This document shows positions 1 through 13,030 of a stretch of 64,000 bases of DNA, in pieces. The notes beneath the pieces are model-generated. The model did no database searches. It was not told where the DNA came from and saw nothing but the letters and a program-made list of their open reading frames with translations. The first letter of the stretch is position 1. The number at the start of each line of letters is the position of its first letter. The stretch spans positions 53,579,218 to 53,643,217 of the forward strand of contig CM060107.1 of assembly GCA_030522415.1 (NCBI GenBank), in the 5' to 3' direction. A program made the translations under genes and the position numbers. Origin of the DNA: Channallabes apus (taxonomy: Eukaryota; Chordata; Actinopteri; Siluriformes; Clariidae).

Positions 1-103
1 AATTTCAATCTCAGTAACATTGCCTTGGGCTGTTCCTAATTGGGACCCATCAAATGCCCCCATATGGTAAAACTGATCATTTCCCAAGAAGACCTAAAGA
101 CAT

Positions 104-159
<56 letters not shown>

Positions 160-345
160 TTGAAAATGTTTTCAGATTATTGTGGTAATTGTGTTGCTTT
201 TTGCTAATTAAATTTAAATTGTTCTGTTAATTAAACACTGAATTTCACAAAGTTAACATTTATTTATTTATTTATTTATTTATTATGTTACTGTTGTGCA
301 TTATAAATTTAAATGACAACCAAGCTGTTCTTTTATTCTCCAACT

Positions 346-402
<57 letters not shown>

Positions 403-1121
403 CTATTTGAGTTTTTTTTATGAAGTTTAACAGTTCTCTTTAAAGAAAAAGCTACAATTAAATTTTTTACCATTTAGCAATTCTTTCATAAACACTATAT
501 TTCACATTTTTACTTACACACACACACACACACACACACACAGCAGGAGAGAGGATTGGGTCTTTTTGGCAGTCAATGACAGATGACGCAGATCATTTGG
601 TTAAGCACCGAATCCCAGCAGGGCTGCAGCTCAGAGAGATTATTCAATTATGAATAAGTGGAATTATGATGAGTGTATGATATTGTGATGAGACAGTGCA
701 CTAATGTTTGGCCATGCATGAATATCTGCCTTCCAGGCCTGAGCTTCAGATATGACACCAGTGCGAGCAACTTACTGCCAATAAAACAATAAAAACTGAG
801 TTAAGCAGTCACATAATGACAAAAACATATCAAACATTTAGACAGAGTTTATGCAGGATGTGCTGGTGTAGAGTAAATTTTAATTTGAGTCGCGTTGCAT
901 CAATTTATTTTACATTTTCTGCTGATTTGGGATTCATTCTCACTGCATTGATATTCAATTATTCATATAATATTCATCAGTTTAAACAAGTAAACAGCAA
1001 AAATGATATTTTTGAATGAAATTAAAAAAAAAATCTTATATTTAAGAGTAAATGTCTGCATGTTTATTATGTAATTTCCTGCAATTTAACCTATCTCAAC
1101 CACAAGATTCACAATAACTGT
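1..1121. other. Intergenic, microsatellites only
   Basis: (CA)n at 107-154, (TATT)n at 259-285, (TG)n at 349-398 and (CA)n at 515-541. No supported gene. Confidence 0.7.
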
Positions 1122-2007
1122 TCTGGGCTGCGTTTCCCAAAAGCATCGTAAGCCTAAGTAGTTTCGTAAAAATGATCGTACGAATTATCTTAATATTACG
1201 GTCTGTTTCCCAAAACCATCGTAACTTAAGTAGCACTTGAAAAACCTCGTAGATATCCGAGCGCTCTGGAGTTAATCGTAAAGCCTTAAGTGCATCGTAA
1301 GGAGACAGAGTTATTAGGGCGCCTGCTGGACAACCGGCAAATTGCACCTAAAATTTACTTCTGTCCAAAGTCATTTTTTCATTTTATTTGTACGTATATT
1401 TTTATTTATTTCTATTTTCTACTCATTACACAATTCAATATAGAAATAAAAATGAATAAAGAAATAAAAATGACATAATAAATGTTAGAATGAAAAATAA
1501 AAGGTCACTGTTGTATATGGACATTTCGAGGGTACAGTACAAATTTATTTAATAGAAAATATTTAATGTGCTTTAAATATGACACAAATAAAGGATGACT
1601 TCCTGGCGTGCAGGAAACCCAGCCATGTGTTGAACATGTCTTGGTTGAGCATCATGAAGCCTCATCTCGACTACATTCTCTTTCTCCACCTCTTCATCTT
1701 CCTCCCTGATGTCCAAACGCATTCTTGCCCTCACTGCAATGTTATGCAACATAGCTGTTACTGTTATTACAGCACAGCACTTGTGGCACAAAGAGAGAGA
1801 GCTCCACTTCCTCTAAAATAATATTAATTTCTTCTTTTTGAAAAATCCTAGTGACTCCTAAGTAGCACTTAAAGCAGGGCTACGTGCAATTGTGTCAAGT
1901 GCATGTTTGGGAAACGCACGTGAAACAATAACGAACGTTCACAAAATGACTCATAGAAAACGCTCTTAAGCGCTAAGATCAATAGTTATCGGGAAACCGG
2001 GCCCAGA
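1122..2007 (-). mobile_element. PIF/Harbinger-like DNA transposon remnant
   Basis: 886 bp bounded by inverted ends: TGGGCTGCGTTTCCC on the left, and on the right a GGGAAACCGGGCCCA whose complement closely matches. A minus-strand ORF at 1573-1791 (72 residues, with TAMLHNIAVRARMRLD) resembles the C-terminal end of Harbinger transposase. The DDE core is missing, so it is non-autonomous. Internal copies of the end motif (GTTTCCCAAAACCATCGTAA near 1205) suggest nested or rearranged ends. Confidence 0.6.
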
Positions 2008-2532
2008 TAGAATGACGTCTTAACAAGTTAAATATTCTTGAATTTAGCCAAACCTAGCTATAAGTTCCTAAGTTTATTTCTAATAAAAATATTACTAAAC
2101 TTGTAAACGCAAATGTATTACTCTTTCAGCAGAAAAGTTTTCCTCTTTTCTTAGTTTTAGGAATTTAATTTAAAATTTGTTATTTTTAAGAACAAATCTT
2201 GTGAAAGAACAAGAAATATTTTGTTTACAATGTTTTGTAAATTTTTTATAGGAATAAGCTTCATAGTCTTATATTTGTTTTGCTGTGATTTATTATTCAA
2301 AGTATAGTAGATCAATGTAACTATATTCAAGGTAGTTTCACTTGTTAAGATATAATTTTTGTAGTGTTCAATTTGTTCAAAGTAAATGAGGATTGTTTTT
2401 GCTTCTTAATGTTTCTTACCCGTTTCAGATTCCCATCTGACTGCACTTTTGTAAACAAAAGTAGGTTCATAGGCTATCTACAGTATCCTTCTATCTATAG
2501 CTATTTATCTATGGACCATGTGATGTGGTGAC

Positions 2533-2604
<72 letters not shown>

Positions 2605-4894
2605 GTACTTTTATGTTTGCATTTGAGATGGTAAAATATTGCAGTTCCTCTATAATAATACTGCAGGTGGTGCAGTCTAAACTATTCACTTATATACTTC
2701 GGCAGGCAGCACAGCATCCTGTGCAGCAGGAGCAAATTATTTGTTAAATTTGTTTTGAATTGTAACAATTTGACAAAATATTTATGAAATTGTGATACTT
2801 ATAAAATTGCATTATAAATCAAATCGCCACCTCAGTATCATGATAATATTGTATCAGGAGCTTCCTGCTGATTCCCATACTAATTTTTTTTGGATAAACA
2901 TGGTAACTAACTGGTAATTCAAGATAGATAGTAATTTGTGCATGGTGAAAAAATACCTCCAGTCAGAATTCAGTATGCTTGAATGCAGCATGTAGGCTAG
3001 CTAGTTAACTTTTAATAGCAATCGTTAGAGCAATCGTTATCAAATCAGAAACAAGCTAAGTTCGTAGAAATCAATAAGCTGTTTAGCTAATTGTACTGTA
3101 CGATCAGATTTAGCTAGATCTAGCAAGCAATATAACGTAATATAAAACACTATTGCTTAGCACATTTCTAGCAGCTAGTGTTACACAACTAATCATATAC
3201 CAGTCTAAATACAAGCATTTGATATGTGTTTCATTTCACTGCTTCTAACAAGATAGTTGTAGCAACATTGCATACAATACATAGCGCTAATTTGAAACCT
3301 TTGCTAATAAGTTTAAGAACCTAACGTCAGAGTTCCTGTAGATAAACACTTAATGAGTTGTGAAAAGGCTGAGCTAAATGTGGAGCAGGCACAAAATATA
3401 CAGACATATGGAGGCACTGAGAGATGCGAGACAACACACACACACACACACACGTGTCTGCTTAGAGGCAGCTGGGCCATAACTGGGCTAAGCGTGAAAT
3501 CTTTTTACTCCCACAATACAATGGGGCAGTTGTGTGATGCATGCTGGGAGGAGGTCTCCATGACAATAGACCCTGAGTGGCAGCAGCTGCACGTGATTGA
3601 GCCTGACTTTTACACACGTTTACACACACACATATATATACGCACACTACACCACAGGGTGCCTAAGCAGCTGCTGTTGAAATCTGTGTGTGTTTGTGTG
3701 CGTTTGCTGTGCCAGAGGGTCCTAAACTCAAATAAAAATAGAGCTGATCTATAATCAATAATCAGCAATTATCAGCTCACGTTAGCTTGGTCCGGTGGCA
3801 GGTGTGTGTTTGTGCGTGTGTGAGTGCGCTTCCCTTTTCAGTCTCATATACCTAAAGGCTTCAGGCTGACATTAATTATATTACTAAAATCTTTTTATCC
3901 AACTTGAGTGCTAATTTGAACTCTCCTTTACGTCATGTAGTCGAGTTGACATTGATCTTAATAGGCGTCACAATTTAAAAAGTCAGAGGACAGCTAAAGT
4001 CAAAGGACAAAAGCCATCTATTGGTAGCTTCTGTGTTAGCATGTTAGCTTGCTGTAGCCGTTGGGGTTGGGGTTGCCCTTTCACGTCTGGACCGTAATTA
4101 AAGCATTATTGAGTGGGAATGATTGTGTGAATTCTGAACAGTTTTATTAGACTTACCCACTTGGTTAAGACTCGCTCTATCACATGACAACACACACGGG
4201 TATGCACCCTGCTCATGCCGTGGTCACATGGTCTCACGCGCCTATTAACTTGGATTATTATATTATAGCGTAATATTTAACCCAAGCAAACTATTTCAAT
4301 ACTACTTTCATACTTAAAGATGAGTTGAGTACTGCATAACTAGCAGTCGTACTAGTTAGTACAAAGTAGTAGTGATAGTAGTACAGTAGTAGTAGTAGAA
4401 TCAAGTTCCAGGCAGTAAAAGGAAGCAATACACAGACTTTTTATGTAATCAATGCACATTGTAGTAGTCAGTAGAACTAGTGAAAATAGTAAATAGTACC
4501 AGACAGTCAGGAGTAGTAGCCAACGAAGACATAAAATATAAGCAATCTTAAGTAGCAGTATTATTTGGTATTAATTATAAGTAGTACAATAAGAAGAATT
4601 AGTAACTAGCAAGTAGTAGTAACAATAAGTACAACGCTCCTCGGACACCCCTTCTAATTCCGTGGTCTTTCCTGATTTTTATTTCTTTCTACACTGTAAA
4701 GTAATGCTGAAGGCACCCAAATGCTCAATCCTTCATAACGGCTCTAATCTGAGATTCTGTTTGTTAATTGTTGATTTCTGAGGATGGAAACTCTAAATGA
4801 ACTTCTCCTCTGCAGCAGAGGTACATTTTGGTCTTGCTTTCCTGGGATGGTCTTCATGAGGAACTGTTAAAAGGAGATTATTGCATAATTTGAA
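2008..4894. other. Intergenic AT-rich DNA
   Basis: A (GATA)18 tract at 2533-2604, a (CA)n at 3433-3453, a CTAG/AGTA-rich stretch around 2990-3230 and 4320-4620. No coding signal. Confidence 0.65.
2533..2604 (+). repeat. (GATA)18 microsatellite
   Basis: Eighteen uninterrupted TAGA/GATA units. Confidence 0.97.
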
Positions 4895-4992
4895 TGTAAT
4901 ACCAGCATTGCTTTACTATGTAGAAAGAAGTAAAAAATCAGGAGCAATCATGGCGTTAGAAAGTGATTCCAAACTTTTGAACTGTGGTGTAA
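4895..4992 (+). mobile_element. Solo right end of a Tc1-like element
   Basis: Closely resembles the last 90 bp of the Tc1-like element at 47204-47761: shared TATGTAGAAAGAA, CATGG.GTTAGAAAGTG and AACTTTTGAAC blocks. No left end or coding part is present. Confidence 0.5.
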
Positions 4993-5684
4993 GTAATCAG
5001 GGTCACATTACACAATCCTCCTTCTGTGCCTAAATGTCTTCCAATGTTGAACTGAGACTCATAGGAAGCTCAAGCTAAATCAAGTTGTTATCTTAAAAAA
5101 AGTTCAAGTACAAATGTAAAAAAAAAAATTAAATGGAGTGGGAAATAATTAAGTTAATAAAAGAAATTACTAAGAAGTAGCAATCTGCAAGTATTAAGGC
5201 GTATTGTAGTTACAGTAAGTTATAAGTTATAAGTTGTGGTGGGTAGCAGAATTAGGGAGTAAAAGTAATAAATAGTATTAATCGTAAGTAACAACAAGTT
5301 GTAGTCGCAAAATTAGTAAGTAGAAGTAATAAATAGAATATTTGCGTATGAAGTTGTAAATAGAACGTATTAGTAGTAATAACATTAGCATTAAGTGATA
5401 ACAGTAAATGGTACTATACATACCATTGGTCACTGGTTTAGTGAGGACCTTCATTAGAAACTTATTAATGCCATAATTCTTACTGTCAGTTTTCTTTATT
5501 TTGTATAAGACACTATACAGTATATCGTTAAGATCTCATTACTATGAGGTTTGTAATTTAACCCTGTCAAACTGAGGACCGTCTGGTCCCCACAAAGACC
5601 TGAGACACGTACAGAAACATTTCAGTGCAACTAGTAAAAGAAAACTAATCAGTGTTAAGGGAAAATTATTTATCACATTTAGCA

Positions 5685-5723
<39 letters not shown>

Positions 5724-5913
5724 ACTTTTCAATCAAGCTGGGCTAAACCGTGGATTTGTTCCAATTCATATTTAATAATAGATTCATGCTCTCACGCCTA
5801 GAACACTGTTATTATAACACACACACACACACACACACACACATTGGCAGAGACCAAGACTTTCACTGATGATTATCAGCTCTTAATATTAGCAGCGGAA
5901 ATGTTCACTTTTT

Positions 5914-5966
<53 letters not shown>

Positions 5967-6211
5967 TGGAAGTAAGTAGACCATTTGAGATTTGTTCCCA
6001 TAATAATTGCGCTGATTGCCCAATGTTTGTCTAGCAGTGTGTGCATGTGTGTGTGTGTGAGTGTGTGTGTGTTTTCCTGTCTGTCGGTTACTCTGACGGT
6101 CATGTGACAGCATATCCCGCAAGGCCGTGTGTGGGTGGTTGAAGGGGTGGGTCTATGCTTGTTGCCCTCGGTTACAGCTGTCCACCTGCCAATCACATGT
6201 CAGCGCTTAAC

Positions 6212-6276
<65 letters not shown>

Positions 6277-6526
6277 CAGCACTGTGTGACAGAATAATTA
6301 TGATGCTAGCTTCAGGCCATCACAGGCCCATAACAGACATTTATCGATCGTTTGGCGGAGGGAATTTATCAATGTCCAGACTCTTTCTCTCTCACTTTCT
6401 CTCTCTCACACACACACACACACACAGTTAACATTGTCTGACCGTTCTAACAGGAGATGGATGGGGGCTGGAATAAGACTTTATTACAAAGCATGACTTT
6501 TCTGAAGTTCTGACTGAACTAACAGT

Positions 6527-6590
<64 letters not shown>

Positions 6591-7360
6591 ATTTCTGTTT
6601 CCCTGAAACCTCAAAAAAACGGCCTTTCCCACGTCTTCCCGCTGCACTAATGCCACACGCTAATCAGCTCTCGCCATCTCAGACCCATAATAACTTTCTT
6701 AAATAAATATTAACCGTGATCATTATTCGATAGTCGTAGTAGAAGAGGAAGAAAACACTTTGGGACGTGCTGTCTGGGGTAAAGAATCGACTCTGGATGT
6801 GCGCTACCACGCTGTTGATTAGTTCACTATAGGTTAGCTTATCTCTGCTCGTTAGTGTGTGATGTCATCAGGCCGAGACGGGAAAATAAACAACCTTCAG
6901 TTTAAAAATGATTCGACCTTGAGTGAAAACGCGGTAATGCCTGCGGGACTCGGGACCACCCACAGGACACGTCTAGCAAGCAGTGCAAACACGCACACAC
7001 ACACACACACTTGTTCTCTTGTAGGTTTGTGCAGCACATCGAGTTAAAATGAAAAATATGACAAAAAGATAGAAGTTTATGAGAAATACGTGAGTTGTTT
7101 GCAAACCTGTTTGTAACACTTACACACAAACACACAGCCTGCGTTAGATGTCAGGCGCATAAACTCCCCGGTGATTCGTTTTTATTTAAATAATGCAGAT
7201 CGGTTTGCTTTAGCTGAATCTTTAAATAACCGAGCAGAACACGGACTCGCTCCGTCGCCTAAATGACTCGGCGCTCATCTTCCATTCCCTTAATGAGGCC
7301 AGAGGTAATTAGAGCAAGTTTTAATCGCGCTTTAACGTGATTACTTCTCGATACTAGAAG

Positions 7361-7393
<33 letters not shown>

Positions 7394-7478
7394 GCACACA
7401 CACATACTTGCTAGGCTCTGTAAGTCTGTGCCAGTTACATTATGTGCAAAATCCATAAATGGAACCACACACACACAT

Positions 7479-7512
<34 letters not shown>

Positions 7513-7888
7513 CTGCACGAGGTTAATATTTAGGATATTAGTGTACAGGCCTTAAGGCGGTACATCCAGTTCAGGAAGTTCACTATCTTTCGTTCTAGAG
7601 GTTGACTTTTTCTTTTTTTTTTTTTTTTTTTTTGAGAGCGAGCGAGAGAGACCCAACAACAAGGAGAGAATGAAACAAAATGGAGCAAATAAATAAATAA
7701 AAATCTCCATGCTTTTCCCTCTATGGACTATCTTGCGGCGGAAGTCGCAGTGAAATCTCAGAAATTTCTCATCTACACAGAACACGACGGATTTCCTATT
7801 GCACCGTATTGTTGTGTTTGTCGCTAATAACTACTAACGTTACATAACCGTAAATAAACTGGAAGAACGTACCCAGCTACTCGAATCA
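4993..7888. other. Intergenic, dense (CA)n/(TG)n with non-repetitive islands
   Basis: Repeats at 5687-5720, 5818-5843, 5919-5964, 6216-6275, 6411-6425, 6530-6589, 7361-7404 and 7468-7511. The intervals between about 6280 and 7330 are rich in homeodomain-type TAAT motifs and may be conserved non-coding DNA. No exon was recognised. Confidence 0.6.
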
Positions 7889-8155
7889 TGGGGTCTGTGT
7901 GCATGACGTTTGCATGTTCTCCCCATGTTTCCTCAGGGTTCTCCGGTTTCCTCCCACAGCCCGAAAACATGCAGATTAGGCGTTCCCCCGAAATGAGCAT
8001 GTGAGTGTGTACCGTATGTATGCGTATTTGTGTGTGCCCTCGACGCATTGGCACCTTTCCAGGGTGAACCCCACCTGTCTTCTGGGATACGATCCAGACC
8101 CCGCCGCGACCCCGTACACAGGATAAAGCTGCATAAACAGTGAATGAGTGAGGGA
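7889..8155 (+). mobile_element. DANA-like tRNA-derived SINE, 5'-truncated
   Basis: Carries the diagnostic body (GTTTGCATGTTCTCCCC, TCCGGTTTCCTCCCACAG, AACATGCAGATTAGGC) and the GGATAAAGC...GAATGAGTGAG tail seen in the fuller copy at 26459. The tRNA-like head is missing. Confidence 0.8.
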
Positions 8156-8582
8156 GTGATATGAAATTTGACATTAAACCGTATAGGGATTAGTAAACAC
8201 TGCAAAAGGAACAAAGGTGTGAGCTGAAAAGCGGACGGCTCGACATGGCGTCGTGTTGAGGAATCGTGCTGTCTGTTCGAGCACAAGCTGCTTGTTAGCA
8301 AAACTGTTTTACTGTTTAGCGTTTTACTGTTTCATGTTCACACGCAGTGCAGCTCATTAATGAGCTCTTGATGAGGTGCAAATGGAGTGTGTGTGTGAGT
8401 GAGAGAGAGAGAGAGAGAGAGGGAGAGAGGGAGGGAGGGAGAAAAACACTGAATGTGCTTTTTTTTTGTGCGGTGAGATGTAGGACAACACTGACATCTG
8501 GAGGTGATCCGCAGCAATTCTCACTGTTTTCCTGGAAGAAGTGGATTGAAAACGTATCTTTCCTTTCATCCACTGCTATATT

Positions 8583-9900
8583 CATGCATCCACCCATAAA
8601 TGTGCCCATCCCTCCATCAATATACACACATATATAATATATTCCATATATTCACCCATACATCCATATCCATCAATATATCCACCAGTGTAACTGTATA
8701 TCATCAGTTCATCAGTACATACATTCATCCTCCAATATATCCATCCATCCATCCATCCATCCATCCATCCATTCATGCACCTAAAGAATGCATCCACCAA
8801 TATGTCCACCAGTCACACCATCCTTCCATGCATCCACCAATACACTGTATATATCATTCCGTCCACCAGTATATCCATCATTTTATCCACCAATATATCC
8901 ATCCATGTCTCCACCAATATACCCATCCATCCATCCATCCATCCACCAACCCATACATTCATTCATCCATTATCCAAAAATATATCTATCCGTCCTTTTA
9001 TCCAACCATCCATACACCAGTATAAATGTCCATCAATATATCAATTCATCCACCAAGATACAGTGTCTATCCATCCATTCACCCATTCGTCTATCCTTCT
9101 ATTCACCAATATATACAGTCATACATGCACCAATATATCCACTCTGGTGAAACGGCAATGGGCTTCCAAGACTCACCTGGGGATCAAAAGCCAACCTGCC
9201 TGGTCCAGTACCACAGAAATACCAGTGTAAAATTAATTTAGATACTTATCTTCATCCACCCTTATTTCTACGTCCCTGCATCCACCAATACATCCATCCA
9301 TTCATCGTCCAATTTATACATCCTGTATACATGGCTTTTTTGCCACACGTGATTGGTTGCATTTCTTTTTATAAAACTGAGATATTCAATCCACCACTAA
9401 ATGTATCCATTGATTAATATATTTAAATTAATATATAAAACGACAGCCTAAAACTTAAAGTGACTACATCCATCCACTGAGCCAGATCTGTCTATCCATC
9501 CATCTATCTAAACAGGAAGCTGTACTGAGTTCATCAATCCATCAATCTAATTGATTAGAATAAATAGATAAGTGTAAAAAGTGACTGCATCCATCTTGAC
9601 ACACCCATCTATGTATAGCCATCTGACCATCTATTAAGCTCTTAGTCTGGCCGTCTATCTTAGAAAAAATACGTTCTTTATAATCCTTCTATCCATCCAT
9701 TCATCATTATTGTGCGAATATAGAAAATTAATATATACGCACCTCTAAACAGCTAACGTGATTACATCCATCCATCATCCACCGCGCTCTGGCTTTACAT
9801 CCATTCATTCATATACTGTATATAAGAAGTTTATTTACATTTATTTTCTAACTGTCCATCCACCAATATATAATATATACATCCATTCACGCGTTTATTT
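8583..9900 (+). repeat. Degenerate ATCC (CCAT) minisatellite
   Basis: About 1.3 kb of imperfect ATCCATCC/CACCAATATATCC units. Long open frames reading HPSIHPS are artefacts of the repeat. A non-repetitive island interrupts it at 9139-9235. Confidence 0.9.
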
Positions 9901-10139
9901 ACGTAAGTGTACAGTAGACAACTACATACTGTAATTAAGTGATGAAGTAAATGCCACCTTTCAGTCCATGTATTCATCCAGTACACTCCATGTCAGTATA
10001 TCAGTATCCTCCCTACCTAGGGAGCCTATAATTTCTGGACAGAACACAAGAGTAGTGGCGATATCTCTGGTCTACTTGTGTGTGATTGTATAAATGATCA
10101 TTAAAAGTGTACATCATTAAGTGCGTGAGAATTATTCTG

Positions 10140-10141
<2 letters not shown>

Positions 10142-10178
<37 letters not shown>
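10142..10178 (+). repeat. (TG)n microsatellite
   Basis: Uninterrupted dinucleotide tract at the left edge of the 10.3-10.7 kb island. Confidence 0.95.
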
Positions 10179-10179
<1 letters not shown>

Positions 10180-10379
10180 CAGAAAAGAGCAGCTGAATTT
10201 CAGAAACAGCAGGGCACTGTGTTTCTTAGATGCGTGTGACAGAAAGAAAGAAAAAGTGTGTGATTTTCAGGTGTAGCCTCGCAGAGTGCACACACACACA
10301 CACACACTCACACAAACACACTTTCCCCAGTGTTGCCCTCCTCAGATCCTGCAGCCCTCAGGCCCGTCCTGCTAAAGAG

Positions 10380-10700
10380 AAGTAATTTAGCTTATCTTAT
10401 CCCTTAGACCTCCCAGCTGCCTTTTGATTCGCCCTCCTCCCTTCCCCTAGCTCGCGCGCTCCTCATTTAGCCCAACAAAGATCGTCCTCAGAGATTGACC
10501 TTGGTTTCGCCTGCGGCCTCGGGCCCTCGCGCCACTAACTAGATAACACACTTTATCAGCGAGAGGGAAATCATTGGGTGAGCGCAGTGCTGATAGTAGC
10601 ATCAATCCAGGCCTGACACAGCTCGGGTCAACCATTTATCTCCCATGATGCCCTGGGGCCAAGCGCACGCCATCTTGCTTGGCTACATCCCTTTTTTTTT
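10380..10700. promoter_or_regulatory. Candidate regulatory island with GATA motifs
   Basis: Non-repetitive, moderately GC-rich DNA between microsatellites. It carries GATA-type motifs (CTTATCTTATCCC near 10390, AGATAA near 10540, TTTATCA near 10552, TTTATCTC near 10635) and a YY1-like GCCATCTTG near 10670. No ORF is convincing. Regulatory function is inferred from composition only. Confidence 0.3.
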
Positions 10701-10762
10701 TAATAACCTTGGCCATGTTACTTTTTTCTCGATGCGCTTTTCTCTCTAATCTGCTATAAAGC

Positions 10763-10765
10763 CGT

Positions 10766-10849
<84 letters not shown>

Positions 10850-10922
10850 TCTCAACACAAGTAACAAAGGTGAACTGATTTAGCGAGATCACTTTGGCCT
10901 TTGTGTCTCTGGCAGTTTGAGG

Positions 10923-10959
<37 letters not shown>
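10763..10959 (+). repeat. Large (TG)n ... (CA)n inverted pair
   Basis: (TG)n of about 40 units (10763-10844), an 80-bp spacer, then (CA)n (10926-10959). The two could pair as a hairpin. Confidence 0.95.
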
Positions 10960-10960
<1 letters not shown>

Positions 10961-11730
10961 ATGCATGTACAGATAAAATTCTAGGATAGACAGACGTCCA
11001 TTCTTACCGCCAGAAAGGGAGGAATTTTTTTTATACTTTGACTTGAAAGAGCATAAACATGTTTATAGATACAGTAGACTTGTGGGTGTGGCTTAGGTCA
11101 TGTGACTAATTTTGGCATGATGTCGCCGCCGCCGCCACCACCATGCTTCCCTTCCTTTTTCCTTATTCTAATTGTTCATCGTAAACACTCAATATAGAAA
11201 CTTAATTTTGAAAAGTTTATAAAAGAGTATTATATACATTTTGTTCGTTACTACGTCAGACTCACCAACATGTCCAAGTCTGTACGAATTATGGGAAAAT
11301 ATATGTATATAAAATCTTTGAAAAACTTGGAGTACTTTATATCTAGGCTCTTCATTTCAGGTTGCATTTTTCACACCCTGAAATTAGTTCGGCGGTGCAA
11401 TTGTTAAGTTAATAAACTCACATATGGAAAACTAAAAAAGCTGAGTGGGTGTGGCCACCATTGATTTAAAACGATGAAAGTCCAAAATTGGAACTATTCA
11501 AGCAGGATGTTTATGGTCTATGTTAGTTGGTTTCGTTGCTTAACGTCGTACCGCTGCTACTCGCCATGCTAGCACACTCCGTTGTGTACAGTAGCTAAGC
11601 GTTTTCTGGATTTTAGTAAATAATGATTTCATGTATCATGAACAAAATGGTCAAATGTGTTTGGTCAGCGTGGACGTGTTCAGTTTGTTTCTTTGACTTT
11701 ATTCTCGAGCGATGAGGCTAACCAAGCTCA

Positions 11731-11928
11731 AGGGCCAGGAGTAGCTCAGTGGTTAAGGCGTTGGACTACGGTTCGGAAGATCCCAGGTTCAAACCCCACA
11801 ACCACCAAGTTGCCACTGTTGGGCCCTTGAGCAAGACCCTTAACCCTCAACTGCTCAGATGTATAATGAGATAAAAATGTAAGTCGCTCTGGATAAGAGC
11901 GTCTGCCAAACGCCTAAATGTAAATGTA
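11731..11928 (+). mobile_element. tRNA-derived SINE with L2-type LINE tail
   Basis: Box A (GTAGCTCAGTGGTTAAGG) and box B (GGTTCAAACC) of a tRNA-like head, then CACTGTTGGGCCCTTGAGCA, then the hairpin tail CGCTCTGGATAAGAGCG and TAAATG/TGTAA-type end repeats. The hairpin is the 3' tail recognised by L2-clade LINE reverse transcriptase. The target-site duplication is unclear (GCTAAC on both sides at most). Confidence 0.85.
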
Positions 11929-12478
11929 GCTAACATATCAAAACCAAGTCTGGTTGTCCAAGATGGCCACCGAGTAATGTTCCGGAAGCCGATAAAGCAA
12001 AACTGGCCGCGCTGCCAAAAATGTCGTTTTATCATTTGGTTTGTAAAATCAACAAACAAGAACGGGAATTTGTTTCAAAAATTCTGTCTCTCGCCGAGGC
12101 CCGCATTGAACGCGCTGTACCTCACGGCCGGATTATCGAAAGACTCCGCGGTTCGTTTTTCGCCTCACAGCTCTGTTGTGAAATTAACGAAACGCAAGTC
12201 AGACGTTAAACACGTTCGGTCTGATCGATGACGTTGGCGTACACGTAATACACTAAAAATTCTAATCACCTTTCTGGCTCATTTCCATATTCTGACACCT
12301 CATTGACCAGGAGGAATAATAACCACTGGGGTGTGTTTGTTCTCCGCACGTGTGTATCCCTCATTTTGATTGGCTGCTGAGATAACGGATACTTTATCAC
12401 GAGCTGACGTTGCTATAGAGATGCTCTCAGACTGACGAAGGATGAATGCTGTAGGGAAGAGAGAGGAAGACAGACACA

Positions 12479-12483
<5 letters not shown>

Positions 12484-12530
<47 letters not shown>
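12484..12530 (+). repeat. (TG)n(AG)n compound microsatellite
   Basis: TG tract running into an AG tract. A further (TG)n lies at 12798-12824. Confidence 0.95.
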
Positions 12531-12829
12531 AGAGAGAGATGAGGTTAAATGGTGTCTCATCAATCTTAATGAAATGCAATTATTTCTGCTCGTATTAATC
12601 ATCTCTGTGCGTTTGCTGCCGGCCACTGCACCTCCTCATCCGTCACTCTCTCCATCTCTCTCCTTCTTTCCTCTGATTCGTTTTTTTTTTTTTTTAGTTG
12701 TTTGTTTTTCCCAGGGTCGTTTTTCTGTGGCTCCTGTCCCATCATGCCCCTGTCTCTTCATTTGCTGTGCCACTTTGAGATGAGTGTGTGTACATTGGTG
12801 TGTGTGTGTGTGTGTGTGTGTGTGCCTTT

Positions 12830-13030
12830 AGTAACACTTTGAGCATGGCCCTGAGTTGTGTGATTGATAGACAAACTAAGAGCCAATCAATTAACTCTGC
12901 ATTTCATGGTGGTGTCGACATCATGTTATCTGATTAAAGCGCTTATGAATATTCATATGGATCCTGGATGAGTAATTGAATCTCATTTTCACTCACATGA
13001 CACGTGTTGCAGCATAATCAAGCTACAACC
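12830..13030. promoter_or_regulatory. Candidate conserved non-coding island with POU/homeodomain motifs
   Basis: Non-repetitive DNA with TGATTGATAGACA (PBX/MEIS-like), AATCAATTAA, TGATTAAAG and the perfect palindrome ATGAATATTCAT at 12945-12956. The call rests on motif density; no alignment was possible. Confidence 0.3.

Noticed and set aside
8600..9230. Overlapping plus-strand frames of 120-151 codons reading HPSIHPS/YPSIHP
   Set aside because: The ATCC tetranucleotide repeat is open in several frames; the sequence shows no independent coding signal.
11731..11830. Possible tRNA gene (box A and box B present)
   Set aside because: The sequence continues into a SINE body and an L2-type hairpin tail, so it is a tRNA-derived SINE. 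The heads at 15014, 26459 and 54013 were rejected as tRNA genes for the same reason.
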